DNA from: UBA9647 sp049522195
Lineage (GTDB): Bacteria; Bacteroidota; Ignavibacteria; UBA10030
Length of the DNA stretch: 28,412 bases
Reading direction: 5' to 3'
NCBI GenBank assembly: GCA_049522195.1
Contig: JBEKOB010000055.1
Location: forward strand, 1 to 28,412
Every line of letters starts with the position of its first letter. The first letter of the stretch is position 1. Below, one piece after another: positions 22,364 through 28,412 of this stretch. Below the pieces are notes generated by a model. That model searched no databases. It worked only from the letters and a program-made list of their open reading frames with translations, and had not been told where the DNA came from. A program made the position numbers and the translations under genes.

Positions 22364-23953
22364 ATGCCATACCAGCCTGGTCAGGGCAAAACTGCGGTTG
22401 CGTTGTTCGTCGACGGCCTGGAGTTGAAGTTCGTCCAGTTGTCGATGAAAAAGGGGAGGGCGACACTGCGGGATTACAAGACGGTTGCGTTGGTTCAGAA
22501 GTTTGAGGAGAAGCCGGGAGCCTCCGCTGAAGGAGGGACAGAAACACCGGAGATGGGTACGGAATCGTTTGGTGAGCCAGCAGTGACCGCCGAGATGACT
22601 GAGCAGGAAGGGCAGAACAACGCCGCCGTCCTTCTCAGCATTCTGACGGATCTCCCTTCATCGAAATACACGATCTCCTACGCACTCAGCGAGCCTGCCG
22701 TTACCTACCAAGAATTTGAGAGCGATTCCGGCCTCAAAGGAACGAAGCTGAAAAAGCACGTCGCCCAGGAGCTTTCGGCGATGCGCTCGGCTGCCCCTGC
22801 GCTCGACGCTCTCGATTTCATTCCGACCGCTCAGGGCGGGCTTCTCAGCATTGTCCGGGAAGACGGAATGCACCTGTATGATCTGCTTCGGGAAATCAAG
22901 CCGTTTATCGGCAACCGGATCCCGAAGATCAACCTGATCGACAGCGCGGACACCGCCCTCATCGGATTGGTTCGAAGCTCCTATGAGCTGCAGGACGAGG
23001 AAGTTACAGTTCTGGTGTACGTCGGTAACGACTTCAGCCGCCTCATCTTCATGCAGGGGAAGAACTATCTCCACTTTGCGCCGATTATCAGCGAAGGGTA
23101 CGGTTCCTCCAATATCGAGAACACGATCTATAGCCGTATCCTGCTCGAGCAGGACAATATTGCCCTGACGCGCATCGACCGCATCATCCTGTGCGGGGAA
23201 AGCCACAAGGTCAACCTTCGCGAGTCGCTAGCACCGCAGTTCACAAGTGCGACCGTTGAATACCTGCAGGTGCCCGATCTGGATCTCAGCGTCTACGAAG
23301 GACTCGTGGGAGAGGCGGTCTCTGAGTACGCAATTCCGCTCGCAACGGCTTGGAGGGCGCTCGATCCAAAGAAACATGGGCTGTACGACCTGAACCTCTG
23401 TCCGGTGATCATCACGGAAGGGCAGAAGGCATTCAAGCTCGCGTGGCATGGTTGGATCCTGGCGCTCATGATTATCGGCTCGATCGTCTTCCTCATGACG
23501 TCCGTTCAGAGCCGCAACACGGAAATCAAACGCCAGAAGGAACTCCTTGTTCGAAAGAAGAAGGAACTCGCCGATTTGGATGAACTGCGGGTTACCCGCT
23601 CCAAGTTGCAGACGGACATTGCGAGGTATGCCAATGCAGCGTCTGTGTACGATTCCATCGCGCCGGGCAGCGATCGCTGGAGCCGTGTGCTGCATTACCT
23701 CGCGAACAGCGTCGATGATCTGAACTCTCTCTGGTTATACAAGATCCAGAAGGACGACCAGAACCCCTCCGTCCTGAGGATCAGCGGCCGCTCGATTTAC
23801 CGCACGCGCATCTCGCGATTGGCGAGTCTCTTCGAGCGTGCGACGTTGAAGCAAGTTAGAACAACGGCGATCCGGGACAAGATCGTCTACGAATTCGACC
23901 TGATCGTTGAACAGGTCGACAAGGGTGATGGTCCCCCAACTAAACCACGGTAA
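22364..23953 (+). CDS. pilM: PilM-PilN-like fusion protein
   Basis: The product is 529 residues. Residues about 10-345 resemble the actin-like PilM fold (GKTAVALFVDGLELKFVQLS at the start; VTVLVYVGNDFSRLIFMQGK in the second half). A single membrane segment follows at about 362-384 (WILALMIIGSIVFLMTSV), then a coiled coil (about 388-420) and a PilN-like periplasmic ferredoxin-type domain at the end. In most T4P systems PilM (cytoplasmic) and PilN (bitopic, binding PilM by a short N-terminal tail) are separate proteins. Here the order and topology fit a single chain. The assignment is by topology and gene order, not by strong motifs. The next gene starts seven bases after the stop. Confidence 0.78.
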   Translation: MPYQPGQGKTAVALFVDGLELKFVQLSMKKGRATLRDYKTVALVQKFEEKPGASAEGGTETPEMGTESFGEPAVTAEMTEQEGQNNAAVLLSILTDLPSSKYTISYALSEPAVTYQEFESDSGLKGTKLKKHVAQELSAMRSAAPALDALDFIPTAQGGLLSIVREDGMHLYDLLREIKPFIGNRIPKINLIDSADTALIGLVRSSYELQDEEVTVLVYVGNDFSRLIFMQGKNYLHFAPIISEGYGSSNIENTIYSRILLEQDNIALTRIDRIILCGESHKVNLRESLAPQFTSATVEYLQVPDLDLSVYEGLVGEAVSEYAIPLATAWRALDPKKHGLYDLNLCPVIITEGQKAFKLAWHGWILALMIIGSIVFLMTSVQSRNTEIKRQKELLVRKKKELADLDELRVTRSKLQTDIARYANAASVYDSIAPGSDRWSRVLHYLANSVDDLNSLWLYKIQKDDQNPSVLRISGRSIYRTRISRLASLFERATLKQVRTTAIRDKIVYEFDLIVEQVDKGDGPPTKPR

Positions 23954-23959
23954 GACACT

Positions 23960-24868
23960 ATGTCCTTTAAAATACGAAATACCATCGTTCTTGCTGTCGT
24001 GTTTGTGGTGATCACCGGTGGTGGCCTGTTCTACTGGCTCTACATGCAGCCGAAGCAGTTGAAAACCACGCTGGTCGAGATCCAGAAGATTGAAAAAGAG
24101 CTTGTCGATCTTCCGCAGACAGTTGCTGAAGTGAACGAGCTCACGGACAAGCTCGCCGATACCAAGCGTCGCTATGACTCGCGGAGCAAGGAGATTCCGG
24201 CATTCGACATTACATCGCAGACGTATGCGTACATGAGCAAGGGAATCGACGAAGCCGGTATCACGAACGACAACGAGTTCGTCCGCTTCAACATGACCTT
24301 TGATGCGACAAGGGATTTCGGGGCATTTGGCTACAATGTGTATCAGTTGACGGACGGCGAGGCAGTGTTTGATAACCTGTACAAGTTCGTCTACTATCTC
24401 GAGAACGGCAGCCGGCTCTACAAGATTGCCTGGATCAACCTGGATGGTAAAGAAATGGTGAACAACGACACAAAGGAGACGCGCAAATACCTTTCTTTCT
24501 CGATGGAATTGCACGCTTACTTTACGAAGATCCAGGAGCTGAACACATCACTCGCGGCGAAGTCCCTCACATTTACCCAGTCCCCGTCCGATCCGTTTGA
24601 TCCGATCATTATTTCGGCTCTTTCCGGCGAGGCACCCGAAGGGGAGCTTGATATGAAGCAAATGGATATTCGGGCAATTCTCCCGGGCAAGGCATTTGTG
24701 ATGTATAAAAGTGAGTTGATTGTCCTGCACCTTGGTGACAAAGTCTGGAGAGGATTTGTGAGTCGCATCAGTCCGGCGGAGAGCAAAATCGAGTTCACGC
24801 TCAATGAGGGAGGAATCGTGAAGAAGGTAGCGAAGGCAATGGTTTTCGAAAAAAAGAAACGTAAATGA
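23960..24868 (+). CDS. pilO: PilO-like protein with C-terminal PilP-like domain
   Basis: The product is 302 residues. A short cytoplasmic tail, a membrane segment at about 9-30, a coiled coil (about 33-75) and a ferredoxin-like periplasmic domain to about 195 match PilO. The last 90 residues (from about 213: FDPIIISAL ... DIRAILPGKAFVMYKSELIV ... LGDKVWRGFVSRISPAESKI ... FTLNEGGIVKKV) have the beta-strand pattern of the PilP homology region that contacts secretin PilQ. PilP is normally a separate lipoprotein. The protein would link the inner-membrane alignment complex directly to PilQ. The gene lies 7 bp after pilM/N and 7 bp before pilQ, clearly one operon. Confidence 0.78.
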   Translation: MSFKIRNTIVLAVVFVVITGGGLFYWLYMQPKQLKTTLVEIQKIEKELVDLPQTVAEVNELTDKLADTKRRYDSRSKEIPAFDITSQTYAYMSKGIDEAGITNDNEFVRFNMTFDATRDFGAFGYNVYQLTDGEAVFDNLYKFVYYLENGSRLYKIAWINLDGKEMVNNDTKETRKYLSFSMELHAYFTKIQELNTSLAAKSLTFTQSPSDPFDPIIISALSGEAPEGELDMKQMDIRAILPGKAFVMYKSELIVLHLGDKVWRGFVSRISPAESKIEFTLNEGGIVKKVAKAMVFEKKKRK

Positions 24869-24875
24869 GGGTGTC

Positions 24876-26117
24876 ATGAAAAAACGATCGATTATTTTTG
24901 TCACTTTCTGCCTGCTCCTTCTTGTCAATGGCCTTCTTGCTCAGAGCGCTGAGGAGAGGAAGATTCGGCGCGCCGCTGAAGGGAAGTCGTCTTACAATCA
25001 GGAAGAGCTGGTGTCATTCAAGAGTGACGTGCCGTACAAACAGGCAATGGAGTCTTTAAGTACCTTGTGTAAGAAATACCTGAGGAAGCCGATCGTTGAT
25101 CCCTCGCCGCTGACGACACCGATCAACGTTGAGATCCAGTCAATGTACTGGAAAGATGCGATGGAGCTGATCCTGCGGACGAACAACCTCTGGTATCAGG
25201 AGTTCGAGGACTACATACAGGTCGCTTCAGTTGGAATGCTCGCCGTCTCCGGTGCGGGGGCTCCAACGGGTTCCGGCGTCTCTGCTCCGATCGATTCATC
25301 CGCAATCATCTCGAAGACGCGTGAGGTGACGATCTCGGCAATCTTCCTGGAGATCAACAAGTCGAAGCTGCGGGAAAGCGGCCTTAATTTCAGCATCTTC
25401 CGGGGCCGGGACCTGAACCTCGGAGTTCAGTTCAGCGGGGCCGATGAAGTGAGCAACAACATATTCGGAGTTACTGTTTCTCCGACGAACCCCAAGCTCG
25501 CTGTGAATATCGACGCCGCACTGAAAATATTTGAGAGTGAACAGGTCGGACAGGTGCTAGCCCGGCCACAATCGACCGTTCGATCGGGATCGGCCGGTAG
25601 GTTGCAGGTTGGTACCGATTTCTCGATCAAGGAGAAAGATTTCTCCGGAAACATCACCGACAAATTTTATAGCACGGGGACAATCCTTAATGTGTACCCG
25701 AAGGTCTATCGGTATGGCTCAACCGATTTCATTGATCTCTCCTACCACGTCGAACGCAGCACGGTCACTCCGGGAACGGTGAGTACGCTGATCAACAAGA
25801 GCACATCTGACGGAAGAAGTACCGTGTTGAACGGAGAAGAGATGTATGTGGGGGGATTATACTCAGACGAATTGAGCACCGTACGGGATGGGATCCCTTT
25901 CCTGAAGGATCTCCCCTGGTGGTTCTTTGGGCTCCGGTACATTTTCGGATACGACAAAGCGACGACAACGCGTAGTGAGTTGATCATCCTTCTGAAAGCA
26001 GAACTCGTCCCGACGATCGAAGAGCGGGTCAGGGAGCTGGCCAAAGAGCGGAACATCCTCAATGAGAAGATGAAGGAAATTGACAAGGATGTCGAAAAGA
26101 AGTTAAAACATGAATGA
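24876..26117 (+). CDS. pilQ: Type IV pilus secretin PilQ-like protein, short form
   Basis: The product is 413 residues with a signal peptide (about 1-22). A small N-terminal STN/N0-like domain follows (VPYKQAMESLSTLCKKYLRK ... MELILRTNNLWYQEFEDYIQV). The secretin region runs from about 150 to 385: REVTISAIFLEINKSKLRESG, QVGQVLARPQSTVRSGSAG, NGEEMYVGGLY, then GIPFLKDLPWWFFGLRYIFG and SELIILLKAELVP, all normal secretin landmarks. It is much shorter than typical PilQ because there are no AMIN domains and only one N-domain. A highly charged coiled coil (about 388-413) ends the protein. The secretin forms the outer-membrane pore for the pilus and would dock onto the PilP-like domain of the preceding protein. 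GAGG precedes the ATG. Confidence 0.9.
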   Translation: MKKRSIIFVTFCLLLLVNGLLAQSAEERKIRRAAEGKSSYNQEELVSFKSDVPYKQAMESLSTLCKKYLRKPIVDPSPLTTPINVEIQSMYWKDAMELILRTNNLWYQEFEDYIQVASVGMLAVSGAGAPTGSGVSAPIDSSAIISKTREVTISAIFLEINKSKLRESGLNFSIFRGRDLNLGVQFSGADEVSNNIFGVTVSPTNPKLAVNIDAALKIFESEQVGQVLARPQSTVRSGSAGRLQVGTDFSIKEKDFSGNITDKFYSTGTILNVYPKVYRYGSTDFIDLSYHVERSTVTPGTVSTLINKSTSDGRSTVLNGEEMYVGGLYSDELSTVRDGIPFLKDLPWWFFGLRYIFGYDKATTTRSELIILLKAELVPTIEERVRELAKERNILNEKMKEIDKDVEKKLKHE

Positions 26118-26161
26118 CCAACGATTCTGAACGGCACACTAAAGTACTTGGGGAGTTCGTC

Positions 26162-28412
26162 ATGAACGTCCGTACGATCTTGTTGTGGGGGATTATAGCG
26201 GTGCTGACGCTTGTGCTGTCATGTCAGAGCCCGACGGGACCTGAGACTCAGGTCACTTCTATTCCGACGTCGGTCCGCGGAATGGTGATGAGGAGCGACA
26301 ACCTGGCTCCGATCACGAACGCCATCATTTTTGATGTGGGTGGCCTGGCCCGGGATACATCGAAATCGGACGGAACGTTCCGTTTGGTGTATCAACTTCT
26401 CTCACAGACGAAGACCCGAATCATCGGGTCTCGAGCAGGGTTCGGCAACGACACTGCATCCGTGACCCTCAATCCGGGAGTTGATACGACCATCACCTTG
26501 AGCCTCAAAGCTGACAGCTCGAGCCCCTCGGGTGCCGTTTCAACCGGGAAAGCCGCGAACATCGTTCTTGTTACGTCAAGTACCGACAATATCTCCATTC
26601 GCGGGACTGGTTCGAACGAAACGGCAGTACTGCAGTTTGAGGTGAGAGACTCCCTCGGTATCCCCATCGCGGGTGTGAACAAACTCACAGTGAACTTTTC
26701 AATTCTCGGCGGCCCCGGAGGGGGAGAGTACGTCTTCCCGGTAACCTCGGAGACCGACCCCTTGACCGGTCGTGTGGCGACACGAGTCTCCAGCGGCACA
26801 AAAGCAGGTGTGTTGCAGGTCTATGCAACTGCTACCATTGCGGGTACTCCGCCACTGACCATCAAATCCAGCCCGATCAAGATCACGATCTCTGGTGGCT
26901 TGCCTGATGACAGCCATTTCTCGATCAGCCGGAAGCCGCTCAACATCGCGGGAGGTCTGTACGACAATCTGCGTGCGCAGGTCATGGTGATCGTCGGTGA
27001 CAAGGAAGGCAACCCGGTGCAACAAGGGACCGCGGTCTCCTTCACGACGACCGGTGGAGTTATTCAGCCGAATGCGTCGACCGACAAGGATGGTATTGCA
27101 CAAGTGGATCTGATTTCCGCCAACCCGCGTCCCTCGAACTCGGTTGCCATTGTCACGGCAAAGACAATCGGTGACAGCGGCAAGATCATCCAGAAGAGCA
27201 CGACGGTGCTCTTCTCGGGCCCGACGCGGATTCTGACCCCTTCGACAACCATTACTATCCCTGACAGTGGCGTGGCGTCATTTCAATATCGTGTTCAGGA
27301 TCCGAACGGGTTCCCGCTTGCCGGAGGGACATCGATCTCATTGACGGTCGACGGCCCCGGATCTGGAGAGCTGGTATTGTCGGGAGATGTCACAAAGACT
27401 CTGGAAGATAGCAATGACCCGAACAGTACGCTTTTCAACGTAACGGTGCAGGATAAAGCGCTTCATGGACCATCTGGCGCAGTGAACTTCAAGATCACGG
27501 TGACGAGTCAGAATGGGAATGCATCAGCAACATTCCCCGGCGTAGTTCTGAAGGATACATCATCGGTTCCTCCGGTTCTCATCTCCGGCAAGTCGGGGTA
27601 TACATCCAGTATCACGCTCGTCGCGATCTCTAGCCCGGAAGTTTCTGTCAGGGGGACAGGAGCGAACGAGACTGCGAGAGTGACTTTTGTTGCGAAAGAC
27701 TCTGTCGGAAATACGGTGGATGTGCTACATCGGGCTGGCGTGACCTTCACGATAATGCCCTTTTCAGGTCTCGGTGGCGGTGAGTTCGTATTCCCGTCTT
27801 TCGATTCGACCGACGCAAACGGCCAGGTGAGCACGACATTTAATGCCGGCACGAAGTCTGGAGTCCTTCAGGTGATGGCATCGGCGATTTCCCGTGGCCG
27901 CACAATCACGTCTTCGCCGGTCAGGGTGACGATTTCTCAGGGACTGCCGGACGCGTCACATTTCACAGCAAATCTTACCCCAACAACAATAGTTTCCTGG
28001 CCTACGAGCGCAGGAGTACCGGTGGATACCGTAAAAGTGCAAGTCGGCGATCGTTACGGGAATCCAGTGCAAGCTAACACTGCTCTGTACTTCAGCACAA
28101 GTGCAGGTGTCATTCAACCGAGAGCTCTCACAGATGACAATGGGTTGGCTGGTGTCGTGATGTACGGGGGAAATCCACTTCCCGTGGGAGACAGCGTGCA
28201 AGTTACGGCCCAGACTGTGGGAGAGGGGGGTGTCGCTATTGTCCGCACACTCACGCTCCGTATCACCAGTAGTACAGGGTCCTTTACATCTGGATTCGCG
28301 TCGAGCCTTACGCTCAAGAGCAATGTAACGAATCAACTCTCGGTTCGGGGAACAGGTGCGACCGAAGCGACAACGCTCACTTTCGTCGCGAGGGACTCTG
28401 TTGGTAATTTGC
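26162..28412 (+). CDS. Large Ig-like-repeat lipoprotein, 3'-truncated by window
   Basis: The reading frame is open from ATG 26162 to the last base (750 codons and still open). A signal peptide ends in a lipobox LVLSC (Cys21). Residues about 33-80 look like a carboxypeptidase-regulatory-type beta domain (SVRGMV ... SDGTFRL). The rest is a string of Ig-like (bacterial Ig1/invasin-type) domains in a repeated order. The segment S-x-RGTG-x-NET-x(5)F-x(3)DS-x-G begins at residues 144, 494 and 726. Shared strands include GTKAGVLQVYA / GTKSGVLQVMA and SSPIKITISGGLPDDSHF / SSPVRVTISQGLPDASHF. The ribosome site GGGGAG lies close upstream, 45 bp after pilQ, so it belongs to the pilus operon. It probably sits at the cell surface as an adhesin, pilus tip or secretin partner (inference). 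Confidence 0.82.
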   Translation, partial: MNVRTILLWGIIAVLTLVLSCQSPTGPETQVTSIPTSVRGMVMRSDNLAPITNAIIFDVGGLARDTSKSDGTFRLVYQLLSQTKTRIIGSRAGFGNDTASVTLNPGVDTTITLSLKADSSSPSGAVSTGKAANIVLVTSSTDNISIRGTGSNETAVLQFEVRDSLGIPIAGVNKLTVNFSILGGPGGGEYVFPVTSETDPLTGRVATRVSSGTKAGVLQVYATATIAGTPPLTIKSSPIKITISGGLPDDSHFSISRKPLNIAGGLYDNLRAQVMVIVGDKEGNPVQQGTAVSFTTTGGVIQPNASTDKDGIAQVDLISANPRPSNSVAIVTAKTIGDSGKIIQKSTTVLFSGPTRILTPSTTITIPDSGVASFQYRVQDPNGFPLAGGTSISLTVDGPGSGELVLSGDVTKTLEDSNDPNSTLFNVTVQDKALHGPSGAVNFKITVTSQNGNASATFPGVVLKDTSSVPPVLISGKSGYTSSITLVAISSPEVSVRGTGANETARVTFVAKDSVGNTVDVLHRAGVTFTIMPFSGLGGGEFVFPSFDSTDANGQVSTTFNAGTKSGVLQVMASAISRGRTITSSPVRVTISQGLPDASHFTANLTPTTIVSWPTSAGVPVDTVKVQVGDRYGNPVQANTALYFSTSAGVIQPRALTDDNGLAGVVMYGGNPLPVGDSVQVTAQTVGEGGVAIVRTLTLRITSSTGSFTSGFASSLTLKSNVTNQLSVRGTGATEATTLTFVARDSVGNL
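26591..28412 (+). repeat. Protein-level modular Ig-like repeats with unequal units
   Basis: The RGTG-containing module starts at 26591, 27641 and 28337. The first interval is 350 codons and the second 232 codons. The difference is an extra domain of about 110 residues in unit 1 only (around 27,230-27,560, PDSGVASFQYRVQDPNGFPL ...). The repeats are similar at protein level and clearly diverged at base level. Confidence 0.75.

Noticed and set aside
1..28412. CRISPR arrays, rRNA genes, phage or conjugation genes
   Set aside because: I looked for regularly spaced direct repeats, rRNA-like stretches and phage or transfer proteins and saw none.

Overview
The window looks like chromosomal DNA from the Bacteroidota/Chlorobiota side of the tree, most likely an Ignavibacteria-type lineage. 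The clues are a subtilisin-like protease ending in a type IX secretion (T9SS) type A sorting domain with the QNYPNPFNPTTTI signature, a DUF2723-type membrane glycosyltransferase, and a secretin-based type IV pilus (T4P) operon with fused PilM-PilN-like and PilO-PilP-like proteins. By eye the host DNA is moderately GC-rich. One island at about 8,084-9,781 is clearly AT-rich. No taxonomic search was possible.

Layout: 1-529 is the 3' end of a sulfite-oxidase-like molybdoenzyme. 695-3,892 holds a small lipoprotein resembling a protease prodomain, followed by the T9SS-exported subtilase. 4,017-4,678 is a minus-strand pair: a zinc-ribbon protein, then ribosomal protein bS21. 5,130-7,712 is a GT-C glycosyltransferase with a TPR tail. 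8,084-9,781 contains two minus-strand genes (a membrane polyferredoxin and a Nim-like flavoprotein). Each is bounded by integron-type core sites, and an attC-like site lies between them; no integrase gene is visible, so this looks like a two-cassette CALIN. 10,181-10,843 has an NTF2-like lipoprotein and a CAU tRNA that looks like tRNA-Ile2. 10,995-16,069 carries three polytopic glycosyltransferase-like proteins. 16,303-28,412 is the pilus region: an atypical pilin-like gene with its own strong terminator, then pilC, pilB, pilT-like, pilM/N fusion, pilO/P fusion, pilQ-like secretin, and a large Ig-like-repeat lipoprotein that runs off the window.

How the genes work together: PilB and the PilT-like ATPase would power extension and retraction through PilC. 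The PilM/N and PilO/P fusions would form the alignment complex between the inner-membrane platform and the PilQ secretin. The Ig-like lipoprotein is a candidate outer-membrane or surface partner. The three GT-C proteins directly upstream may build a glycan or glycosylate surface proteins, possibly the pilin (inference from position only). The strongest novelty candidates are the integrase-less cassette pair, the lipidated standalone prodomain next to its likely cognate protease, the pilin-like protein with an extremely short leader and no +5 Glu, the PilT-like ATPase with an altered Asp box, and a recurring intergenic palindrome split by different hairpins.
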